DNA from: Pseudomonadota bacterium
GTDB taxonomy: Bacteria > Pseudomonadota > Alphaproteobacteria > Rhizobiales > Hyphomicrobiaceae
NCBI GenBank assembly: GCA_023405815.1
Contig: JAEXXM010000017.1
Coordinates: 1 to 10,806, forward strand
Direction of reading: 5' to 3'
Length of the DNA stretch: 10,806 bases
Numbering within the stretch: position 1 is the stretch's first letter; every line of letters starts with the position of its first letter. Shown here piece after piece: positions 1-8,450 of the stretch. The notes under the pieces were generated by a model. That model saw nothing but the letters and a program-made list of their open reading frames with translations. It had not been told where the DNA came from and ran no database searches. A program made the position numbers and the translations under genes.

Positions 1-55
1 CCTCAGGCAACAGCGTCGCCTGTCTCCGATCCGCACCTTCGATGAACCGCCCCAT
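1..55 (-). CDS. IS1182-type transposase, N-terminal fragment cut by window edge
   Basis: Reading leftward from the ATG at 53-55, the first 18 codons give MGRFIEGADRRQATLLPE. This closely resembles the conserved start of transposases of the IS1182 group (typical pattern M-x-R/G-FIEG-x-DR-x-Q-x-x-L-x-PE), which are DDE enzymes that move their own insertion sequence. A good ribosome binding site (GGGAGG) lies 5 nt upstream of the ATG. The rest of the protein is outside the window, so its intactness cannot be judged. The family call rests on a short but distinctive stretch. The gene points away from the window, so the IS end should lie just to the right of the start codon. Confidence 0.7.
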   Translation of the reverse strand, partial: MGRFIEGADRRQATLLPE

Positions 56-130
56 CCGATCCTCCCGCGAAGCCTCACAGGAATCGTACAATGGTTCGCT
101 GGAACGACAGGGTTTTCACACAGGCTCTGT
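56..130 (-). mobile_element. Probable terminal region of the IS1182-like insertion sequence
   Basis: This is the stretch between the transposase start and the presumed IS end. On the minus strand, positions 127 to 108 read GAGCCTGTGTGAAAACCCTG, which resembles IS1182-group ends as I remember them. The exact boundary, somewhere around 127-130, and any target duplication cannot be fixed because the other end of the element is outside the window. Confidence 0.45.
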
Positions 131-323
131 ATAGCAGCAGCCGTCGCGGCCAAGTCCGGCCTAAACTCTCGATCTTTGCTTCGCACATGCTGACGTTGTT
201 GATGCGGCCACCGCGCATTCCCGACAAAAGCCAATCAGTTGCGCGAAAACAGCAGCCAATCTTCGGTCGACCTTCCCGCATCGACGGGCGCTCACTGCAC
301 TGACTAATTGCAGGAGCCCCATC

Positions 324-767
324 ATGAAAACGATCAAGACCCTCGTCTTTGCTGCGCCCCCGTCCACGAAGCAGACGCCCATCTTGCAGCGGCGCGCCAA
401 GCTCGTTATGCACTTGGAGCACCAGAAGCACCTCGCCAATGACCCGCTCTATACGCGCAAGGTGCAGCGGTGGGTGATCCAGGACGACGGCGTCAAAGCA
501 CCCGTCGAGATGAGCAAGCGCGTGCGCCCATGGTGGCGAACGGATGAGACGGGCGCGATATACCTCAAGGTCTGCTACGGCGCACGCGCCATCGAGTTCG
601 AGAAGGGCAAGAGCGCGATCCTGATCAAGGAGAAGGCGAAGCTGCTGCCCACCATCGAGACGCTCATCACCGCGATCCAAGCGGGCGAGCTTGACGAGCA
701 GCTCGCGCAACAGGCGGGCGCGCGTCCCGCGAAGGGCGCATCACGGGAGAAAACAGAAAAGGCCTGA
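324..767 (+). CDS. Small conserved protein, DUF6641-like
   Basis: A 147-aa soluble protein of unknown function. It starts with a short hydrophobic/Ala-Pro stretch, then a basic helix region (about 20-40), a W-rich middle (VQRWVIQDDG near 47-56 and RVRPWWRTDETG near 66-77), a strand pair (YLKVCYGARAIEFEKGKSAI, 80-99), and a C-terminal helix ending in charged tail residues. This order of elements resembles the DUF6641 family seen in integrative elements and plasmids of proteobacteria. That assignment is from memory of the family pattern, not a search. The start is well supported: AGGAG lies 7 nt before the ATG. The gene stands alone on the plus strand between an IS end and a convergent gene, and ends 23 bp before a strong terminator. 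No catalytic motif or membrane segment is visible. It is probably element cargo. Confidence 0.75.
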   Translation: MKTIKTLVFAAPPSTKQTPILQRRAKLVMHLEHQKHLANDPLYTRKVQRWVIQDDGVKAPVEMSKRVRPWWRTDETGAIYLKVCYGARAIEFEKGKSAILIKEKAKLLPTIETLITAIQAGELDEQLAQQAGARPAKGASREKTEKA

Positions 768-790
768 TCCCCCCGTGATGGTAAGCGATC

Positions 791-820
791 GGGGAGGCGG
801 CATCGTCTCCCCCTCTTTTT
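791..820 (+). terminator. Intrinsic terminator after the DUF6641-like gene
   Basis: A 9-bp stem (GGGGAGGCG with CGTCTCCCC, one G-U pair) closes a 4-nt loop and is followed by CTCTTTTT. It sits 23 bp after the stop codon at 765-767 and overlaps the stop of the convergent gene at 820-822, so it separates the two converging transcription units. Confidence 0.85.
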
Positions 821-1293
821 CACCAACCGATTTCCTCTCGCGCGCGAGCTAGGTCTTGGTCTCGCTGGGTCAGCGCCTGCTCTAAACAGTCTTCCTGAGC
901 CGAACTTACACGCTTCTGCCGCTCTTCGTCGTCTGCAGACCCAAACTCTAAGTCAGACAAGTCCACAGCTTCGGTGATGGACGCGACTTCTAACCAAGCC
1001 ACGCGCGCGCCCACCGCTTGTAGGAACTCTTCTTCGAAGCAATTGCAGACGACGATATTTGGGTCGATCTGACCGAGGCTCCGGACGATGTAGTCTTGAA
1101 CTGCGTTGGCTGGGCCCCACGCGCTGGTGATCTCAATTTCTCCGTGGTCGAAAGATCTCAACACGCTACAGGGGGAGCATGGTATGCCGTTGACTTCGAA
1201 CTCTCTCGCAAGCTCCTCTAGTTTCTCGTCGACGGCCGCTTCCAGTCCTTCGGAGGCTGTTACTGTAATCAAGTTCATTACTTCATTTGCCAT
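820..1293 (-). CDS. Unrecognised 157-aa acidic protein (possible ferredoxin-like fold)
   Basis: I do not recognise this gene with confidence. It encodes an acidic 157-aa protein with no signal peptide or membrane segment. The core (about 5-100) alternates helices and strands. The segment GEIEITSAWGPANAVQDYIV (51-70) faintly resembles the YubB/DUF1281 ferredoxin-like domain found in plasmid and phage proteins, where a strand is followed by a 'tAWsPP' turn and helix; this is a weak, remembered similarity. Cysteines occur as C39-x-x-C42 and C83-x-C85, a possible metal or redox arrangement. The C-terminal third (about 105-157) is highly charged and probably helical. The start is supported by AGAAGGA about 8 nt before the ATG; M6 is a possible later start. 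It lies 127 bp downstream of the 313-aa gene on the same strand and may be co-transcribed with it. Confidence 0.7.
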   Translation of the reverse strand: MANEVMNLITVTASEGLEAAVDEKLEELAREFEVNGIPCSPCSVLRSFDHGEIEITSAWGPANAVQDYIVRSLGQIDPNIVVCNCFEEEFLQAVGARVAWLEVASITEAVDLSDLEFGSADDEERQKRVSSAQEDCLEQALTQRDQDLARAREEIGW

Positions 1294-1313
1294 TTGGCAT
1301 TCCTTCTATTTTC

Positions 1314-1329
1314 GCGAAGATCGCTTCGC
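1314..1329. promoter_or_regulatory. Perfect inverted repeat GCGAAG-N4-CTTCGC in the leader of the 157-aa gene
   Basis: Six-bp arms with a 4-bp centre lie 20 bp upstream of the start codon at 1293. It could be an operator or an RNA hairpin near the ribosome binding site. A related dyad (GCGAA-AA-TTCGC) lies at 2910-2921 in the next upstream control region. No function is shown. Confidence 0.3.
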
Positions 1330-1420
1330 TCTCTGGATTGCGATTTCGGAGGTCGATCAAGGGGGGCGCGGCAGCAGCGGCGGCCAAGCGAGTGACGTCC
1401 TAACAACTCGCTGCATGGGA

Positions 1421-2362
1421 TCACTTCCAGCCGCGGACGCTAATTTGTGGCATCGGCGTTAGGGACTGGACATTCTCGATGCCGCCCTCCTTGTATCCTT
1501 CAGGAACTACGAGGTCGGGGGCCTTTGTAAGTTCCTCCGCCTTGGCGCGTAAGCCTTCGACTTCATCTTCTATTGCTAGGTCGCCGAACACAAATTCGAT
1601 ATCTTCCCAATCCGCGTCAGCGCGAATCTCCGTGTCATCAGGTTTGAATGGCCACGCCTCACCTCGGTTCTTGTATTGCCGACGCAGCTCGTTGATTCGT
1701 TCTCGCGCCAATCGTCGACCCACCTGCATCAATCGCTTCGAAAATGTGTTGAGCTCAGCCGCGTTGCGCTTGTCCGCGCGCTCTTCGGCATTGAGAAACA
1801 GCCGCAGATTGGCACCGAAGGTGTCAGCTACCCTCCGAAGGTCGGTTGCCAGAGACAAGCGCCGATCGTCCGGGTAGTCGCCCGAGACCGATATCTCAGC
1901 GAACCGAATGTTGGGTTGCTTCACCGCAACGGTGGGAGGCTCGCTCGTGGCCTCCTGTTCATCAAATATGTCAATAGGGAGCGTGGCTTTGGGAATGCGG
2001 GCGGTGCGCAGCGCCACGACTTCGTCGCGCGTCGCTTCGCAATGGAGCTTGCCGCTCGAGATTGCATACTGCAGCCGCTCATCCGAGAGAAACGTCACCT
2101 CGTAGATGATTGAGTACGCTGGCGGCAGGAGACTTCGGGTCTTCTCGTCATGCAAACGCCGATCGTTGCCTATTTTTGCGAGCTTGCTGAACGTAGAGGC
2201 TTTGAATGTGAGTGCGCGCTTCAGAGCCTCCTTATCTTCTCCCTCGAACTGGGCATCCGCCTCCGCGCACAGAACGGCTGTAGCGATTACGCTGTCGACC
2301 GACTTCGTCCAGGCGGCGTTGATCTTCTGGGCGTAGGTACTCACTGGGTTGTTTTTTTTCAC
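1421..2362 (-). CDS. Unrecognised 313-aa protein of the accessory region, possibly DNA-binding
   Basis: Using the GTG at 2360-2362 the product is 313 aa. AAAAGG lies 9 nt upstream of that GTG. The open frame extends back to an ATG at 2506, but the extra 48 residues look like translated non-coding DNA, and a GTG at residue 7 is another option. Residues about 18-120 are mostly helical, with a block at 60-112 (KLAKIGNDRRL, LLPPAYSIIYEVTFLSDERL, then SGKLHCEATRDEV). That order of elements recalls uncharacterised phage/plasmid proteins with ParB- or DUF3102-like helical DNA-binding regions; this is inference only. A proline-rich linker (about 138-150) leads to a charged coiled-coil-like stretch (about 192-232) and a strongly acidic tail. 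No enzyme motif is visible. Its neighbours are the zinc-ribbon gene upstream and the 157-aa gene downstream. The repeat array at 2941-3201 is a candidate target. Confidence 0.75.
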   Translation of the reverse strand: MKKNNPVSTYAQKINAAWTKSVDSVIATAVLCAEADAQFEGEDKEALKRALTFKASTFSKLAKIGNDRRLHDEKTRSLLPPAYSIIYEVTFLSDERLQYAISSGKLHCEATRDEVVALRTARIPKATLPIDIFDEQEATSEPPTVAVKQPNIRFAEISVSGDYPDDRRLSLATDLRRVADTFGANLRLFLNAEERADKRNAAELNTFSKRLMQVGRRLARERINELRRQYKNRGEAWPFKPDDTEIRADADWEDIEFVFGDLAIEDEVEGLRAKAEELTKAPDLVVPEGYKEGGIENVQSLTPMPQISVRGWK

Positions 2363-2468
2363 GGGTGAAAACCTTTTCCGATAAGCGTTGAAGCCGCACG
2401 CCATCGCTCGCCACCCCGAGCAATGAACGCTGGAGACGAATGTCGCAAAACTAATTGAGGGTGGTCGC

Positions 2469-2482
2469 GGCGCACTTGCGCC
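2469..2482. promoter_or_regulatory. Inverted repeat GGCGCA-N2-TGCGCC in the gap between two accessory genes
   Basis: Perfect 6-bp arms with a 2-bp centre lie about 107 bp upstream of the GTG of the 313-aa gene and 54 bp after the zinc-ribbon gene. There is no T-run on either side, so an operator is more likely than a terminator. Function unknown. Confidence 0.3.
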
Positions 2483-2535
2483 ATGTCTGCTCGCCAGGAG
2501 ACGCACGCATCTGCGCCATTCCCAGGAAGTGTAAT

Positions 2536-2799
2536 TTAGTGATGCGATATGTGATCGAGGGGGTGCGCGGCTTCAGAGCCGCACCACGGGCAATAGTTCA
2601 CAGGCTCGTCGATGCGCTCTCCCTGCTCGTCATACACGCAGATGTAAAGCCTTCCGCCCAGCACATATAAGTTGGCGTGCTCGGGGTCGAGGTAGGGGTC
2701 TACGGTCAGCGCGTCCAACAACTTACGACAGCAGGTGCCCACTCTTTGAGAGGGCGCTACTCTGCAGGTTTTGGCGGAAGAATTGCATTCCAGAAACAT
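2536..2799 (-). CDS. Small zinc-ribbon-like protein, 87 aa, function unknown
   Basis: I choose the ATG at 2797-2799 because GGAG lies 8 nt upstream; the frame stays open to 2856, but the extra 19 residues have no good start signal. The 87-aa product is cysteine-rich. C70-P-W-C73-G near the C-terminus is a typical half of a zinc ribbon. C5, C12, C23, C24 and C54 lie upstream, and a His-rich tail (H79, H83, H86, H87) could also bind metal. The middle (about 44-69) looks like two beta strands (NLYVLGGRLYICVYDEQG). Small proteins ending in a CPWCG or CPFCG ribbon are common in phages and integrative elements, but I know of no function for this one. It is the first gene downstream of the repeat array and AT-rich patch, reading away from them. 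Probably element cargo or a regulator. Confidence 0.65.
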   Translation of the reverse strand: MFLECNSSAKTCRVAPSQRVGTCCRKLLDALTVDPYLDPEHANLYVLGGRLYICVYDEQGERIDEPVNYCPWCGSEAAHPLDHISHH

Positions 2800-2865
2800 C
2801 GTGGTTTCTCCGTACTCACCGACGCGATTCCGCCCCCCAGCCCGGCCGCGACACATATCGATTTA

Positions 2866-2940
2866 CGCGCTATTGGGATTTTTTCAATAATCTATTCACT
2901 CAATTTTAAGCGAAAATTCGCCGCACCCTTTGGTGTTTAT
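2866..2940. other. AT-rich patch with short inverted repeats beside the repeat array
   Basis: This is the most AT-rich stretch in the window. It contains a T6 run, TATTG-N9-CAATA, AATTTT-N5-AAAATT (2902-2918) and the overlapping dyad GCGAA-AA-TTCGC (2910-2921). It sits between the zinc-ribbon gene and the first tandem repeat. It may hold the promoter of that gene, or act as an easily melted region next to the iterated sites. I could not pick out convincing -35/-10 boxes. Confidence 0.4.
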
Positions 2941-3201
2941 AATACGATCAGCGCGCTGGCAGAAATGCGCTCCCCCCGATTGTTGTAATACGATCAGCGC
3001 GCTCGCGGAAATGCGCTCCGCCCGATCGTTGTAATACGATCAGCGCGCTCGCGGAAATGCGTCCCGCCCGATCGTTGCAATATGATCAGCGCCATTCGCG
3101 GAAATGCGTCCTGCCCGATCGTTGTAATATGATCAGCGCCACTCGGGGAAATGCGCTCCGCCCGATTGTTGTAATATGATCAGCTCCACTCGGGGAAATG
3201 C
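2941..3201. repeat. Tandem array, five full 46-47 bp units plus a partial sixth, each boundary carrying a dyad
   Basis: Units start at 2941, 2987, 3033, 3079, 3126 and 3173. The first three are 46 bp, the next two 47 bp, and the last diverges after about 29 bp. Units 1-3 share an AATACGATCAGCGCG start; units 4-6 share AATATGATCAG and a CACTCGGGG/CATTCGCGG variant, so the array has two subtypes in order. Each unit boundary forms a dyad GATCGT-N6-ACGATC, perfect at 3024-3041 and with one or two changes at 2978-2995, 3070-3087, 3117-3134 and 3164-3181. Within a unit, CGATCAGCGC can also pair with GCGCT and GATCG further on, so a transcript could fold into a hairpin per unit. There are no spacers of differing sequence, so it is not a CRISPR array. 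The array lies just beyond the 3' end of the integrase gene. Confidence 0.92.
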
Positions 3202-3239
3202 ACTCGCATTATCAAATCACGCGAGCGTCCAAACGATTC

Positions 3240-4418
3240 CTAGTCGCCAAGCTCCTTTGCGAACGTCGGAGCCGTTGCATGTTTCCCGTAATACGCCTCG
3301 ATCATCTGGACCGAGGTCCCCATGTTTTTGGCGATGGTGTAGACGGAGACGCCGCGGCGGAGCGACATGACGGCGTAGAAGTGCCGCAGGCTGTAGAGCG
3401 TGTACTTCTCGCCCCGGCTATTGCGCATGATGCCCGCGTCTTTCAGCACCGCATCGAACTGATCCGCCAACGTGATGATCGGGGTGCCTCCAGGCATCAG
3501 AAACACGTGCTCGCTGGGGTCCGCTGCTTGCCGGTCAGCCAGCACCCGCCAGAAGTATTTGACTGCACCCGCGCGCGGAATGACTTCGCGCTCGCCTGTC
3601 TTTCCTTTCACGCGTAAGCGGAAGTTGGGACGACCTGCATCGTCCGTGAACGGCACGACGTCGGCGATGCGCAGGTTGTTGGCCTCCCCTACGCGCATGC
3701 CACTGTTCGCGAGAATGAACACATAGTCGCGTAGCAGCTCGCGCGTAGCTCTCCACTCGGGATTGGCGCAGCTCTGAGCCCTCTTCCACAATATGCGCCA
3801 GAGGCTACGGTACTCCGCTAGCTCAAACGCTGGACGGACGCGCTTCACCTTGGGCGTGAACGTGAAGGTCGGGAGCGGTTTGTTCCCGCGCAGACCCTTC
3901 TCGTGCGCCCATTTGATGATCGCCTTGCCGAGCATGACCTCCCACTGCAGCGTCTTGTCAGCGGGGTTCAGCTTGGCGTTGTGCGGTAGGGGTTTGCCGC
4001 GGTCGACATAGTTGTTGGTGTAGTAGTCGCGGCGCCACTCGACGAAGTCGCGAAGCTCCTTGTCGCCCACGTCGTGGATTGGCTTCGTCCCCGCGTACTC
4101 CTTCCAGAACTTCACCACCCGCTTGATCTGCCGCAGCATGGCGGGCTTGGTCTTGCCGCGTGCAACCTCCTTTTCGCGCATTGCAACGTAGTCGTCGCAG
4201 ACGGCAGCGAAGGGCTTGGCGGTGATGGGCAAGCCAGCTTTCTGCAAGGCATCCAGCGAATGGTGCAGTTGCCACGCCTTCTTCTCTGCCTCTCTGAAGT
4301 CCGTCGTGTTGAGGGTTCGCCAGATGTACTTGGCGCCAAGGCGCGTGCGCGCGTGGTAGCAGGAGTTGCGTTTGAAGATGACGAGCTTGCCGCCATCAAA
4401 GTAGCGCGCGTCTTCCAT
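3240..4418 (-). CDS. Tyrosine recombinase (integrase) of an integrative element
   Basis: A 392-aa site-specific recombinase, a usual length for phage and ICE integrases. The N-terminal part (about 1-60) is an arm-binding-like basic domain, about 68-175 is the SAM-like core-binding domain, and about 195-390 is the catalytic domain. Visible catalytic residues are R242 (SGMRVGE), a lysine in VKGKTGE (K270 or K272), R345 and H346 in LYSLRHFYA, and the nucleophile Y377 (or Y376) in MIEAYYGKH. The first position of the HxxR box is Tyr (Y342), and the usual LGH histidine is Thr (MGTS, T368). Both variants are familiar in this integrase subgroup (MGTSVxMIExxYG), so they do not imply inactivity. The start has only a weak AGGG 8 nt upstream. 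It reads away from secA, with candidate arm sites about 600 bp upstream at 5000-5062 and a repeat array just downstream. The frame is intact. Confidence 0.95.
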   Translation of the reverse strand: MEDARYFDGGKLVIFKRNSCYHARTRLGAKYIWRTLNTTDFREAEKKAWQLHHSLDALQKAGLPITAKPFAAVCDDYVAMREKEVARGKTKPAMLRQIKRVVKFWKEYAGTKPIHDVGDKELRDFVEWRRDYYTNNYVDRGKPLPHNAKLNPADKTLQWEVMLGKAIIKWAHEKGLRGNKPLPTFTFTPKVKRVRPAFELAEYRSLWRILWKRAQSCANPEWRATRELLRDYVFILANSGMRVGEANNLRIADVVPFTDDAGRPNFRLRVKGKTGEREVIPRAGAVKYFWRVLADRQAADPSEHVFLMPGGTPIITLADQFDAVLKDAGIMRNSRGEKYTLYSLRHFYAVMSLRRGVSVYTIAKNMGTSVQMIEAYYGKHATAPTFAKELGD

Positions 4419-4429
4419 TGCAGGAGCCC

Positions 4430-5105
4430 TGGTCTCGATTTGAGGGCTGCTGTCTACAGTACGGGCAATGACTTTTGAAGTCTGCCTGAAGGATGCCGCA
4501 GTACATGTAACACGTTGATGTTGCGCTCAGAAAAATGCTTACCTCAAGCGGCCCGTCGCACATTGCGGCGATCCAATGGCTATAGCGAATAGCGTTCTTA
4601 GTGCATGCGCGATCTTGAGCTCTCTCGATGAGGTCCGCGCCGTTGAGAGCGACGTCTCGGGATCGATGTTTGTTGCGAGCGTGTGAACAGCGGATCTCGT
4701 TTGCTGCTCTGGCGCGTCGTCTCTCGCGATCGCAAACGCAGAGCGCTCATCCTTTGCTCAACACATGGCGCGGCACGTTGCTCGCGATGTGTGTTGGTCA
4801 CCTGGCCAGCGCATGTGCGCGGTCACGAAGCAGGTCCCACGAAGGTCACTATGGACCGTGCGTAGCGATGCGGTTGCAGAGTCCAGCCCTGCTGTTCTGC
4901 GCACACAAGGTGTGAGAGGGCGCACTGCCCGCGACGCGTTCAGTCGCGCCCAGCGCACCGCTACGCGCGTCCACGCGTCTCCGCCTCGTTCAATGAGAGG
5001 TGCCTAGGATTTGCCTAGGTCGACGGGAAAAAGCAGCGCGTGCCTATATAGTGCCTATATAGAAACCGCCTTCATTCTCGCCGATAACCACTTGTTTTTG
5101 CAGGA
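4430..5105. other. Long stretch without a convincing gene between integrase and secA
   Basis: About 675 bp. Open frames of up to 95 codons exist on both strands, but they are rich in Arg/Ser/Cys, lack ribosome binding sites and look like chance frames. No tRNA or other RNA gene could be recognised. The stretch should contain the integrase promoter (none clearly visible) and, near 5000-5105, the probable attachment region. I see no clear intrinsic terminator after the secA stop on the minus strand. Confidence 0.6.
5000..5062. repeat. Two pairs of TGCCTA direct repeats, candidate integrase arm sites
   Basis: TGCCTAGG occurs at 5001-5008 and 5012-5019, and TGCCTATATAG at 5041-5051 and 5052-5062. 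Within each pair the sites are 11 bp apart, about one helical turn, and the pairs are 40 bp apart. On the minus strand the shared core reads TAGGCA. Short, helically phased direct repeats beside an integrase gene and an element boundary are what arm-type binding sites of lambda-like tyrosine integrases, or excisionase sites, look like. Binding is inferred. Confidence 0.6.
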
Positions 5106-8039
<2,934 letters not shown>

Positions 8040-8096
8040 TCGAAGTGTTCCCCAAATTTCCGGGCTGTTGCCGGGAGGTATTGGCACGTTGCGCGG

Positions 8097-8123
8097 TTAT
8101 TGCTGGCCACGCGGATACGCCAT
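8097..8123 (-). other. Tiny open frame in the secA leader
   Basis: ATG to TAA encodes MAYPRGQQ within the predicted leader of about 170 nt between the secA promoter and start codon. No good ribosome binding site precedes it. Translation-arrest leaders controlling Sec genes are known (SecM, VemP, ApdP), but this one is very short and has no known arrest motif, so it is only a possibility. Confidence 0.15.
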
Positions 8124-8186
8124 GACGACTGCCGGGACTGGCCGATCCGCGGGTGCGGCCGGCTCCCGGCGTGCGCTACAACCGCC

Positions 8187-8198
8187 TATTGCGCAATA
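8187..8198. promoter_or_regulatory. Perfect 12-bp palindrome just downstream of the secA promoter
   Basis: TATTGCGCAATA lies 19-30 bp after the predicted secA -10 box, near the start of the leader. A perfect palindrome at this place could be a repressor operator or a short hairpin at the 5' end of the secA mRNA. No regulator can be named. Confidence 0.35.
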
Positions 8199-8216
8199 AG
8201 CTCGGCTGCGGGGGAG

Positions 8217-8245
8217 AGATAAGGACCGCACCATAGGCTTGTCAA
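8217..8245 (-). promoter_or_regulatory. secA promoter
   Basis: On the minus strand TTGACA (8245-8240) and TTATCT (8222-8217) are separated by exactly 17 bp, a near-consensus housekeeping sigma-70 type promoter for this group. It predicts a secA leader of roughly 170 nt. Confidence 0.7.
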
Positions 8246-8314
8246 CGCATTGGAAACACGTCCGTGGCGACTTGAAAGCCCGGAAATTCTTTCGCCAACT
8301 CTCCAATTCTTAAC

Positions 8315-8342
8315 TTGGCAGGGCCTGCTCACCCCACTATCC
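8315..8342 (+). promoter_or_regulatory. Candidate promoter of the PPIase gene
   Basis: TTGGCA (8315-8320) and CTATCC (8337-8342) are 16 bp apart, close to the alphaproteobacterial CTTGAC/CTATAT pattern. It would give a leader of about 100 nt before the ATG at 8451. Confidence 0.4.
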
Positions 8343-8450
8343 ATGGGGCCGCAATCGGCCGGACCTCCCGTTTCAGGTGCACGAGAGCGCAACAATCTGC
8401 GGGTATCGGTCCACACCATCCTTCTGGCCGCCCAACAATCAGAGATCAAC

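Noticed and set aside
75..710. 211-codon minus-strand frame across the IS end and the DUF6641-like gene
   Set aside because: It crosses the probable IS boundary and lies antisense to a gene with a good ribosome binding site and terminator.
2941..3201. Tandem repeats as a CRISPR array
   Set aside because: Units abut directly with no variable spacers, and no cas genes are nearby.
3240..4418. Integrase being inactive because Y342 and T368 replace the usual histidines
   Set aside because: The YxLRH and MGTS variants are familiar in this integrase subgroup, and R242, R345, H346 and the catalytic Tyr are present.
4796..4849. Three GGTCAC hexamers at 23-25 bp spacing
   Set aside because: Flanks are unrelated and the motif is short; chance is a sufficient explanation.
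4628..4915. 95-codon plus-strand frame between integrase and secA
   Set aside because: Arg/Ser/Cys-rich, without ribosome binding site or recognisable motif; probably a chance frame.
4984..5000. T-arm-like sequence (CCTC GTTCAAT ...GAGG) suggesting a tRNA attachment site
   Set aside because: The closing G-C pair of the T-stem is missing, no acceptor stem partner or anticodon arm is found upstream, and no CCA-like end follows.
8097..8306. 69-codon minus-strand frame as a Sec-sensing leader protein
   Set aside because: It starts upstream of the predicted secA promoter and has no signal peptide or membrane segment.
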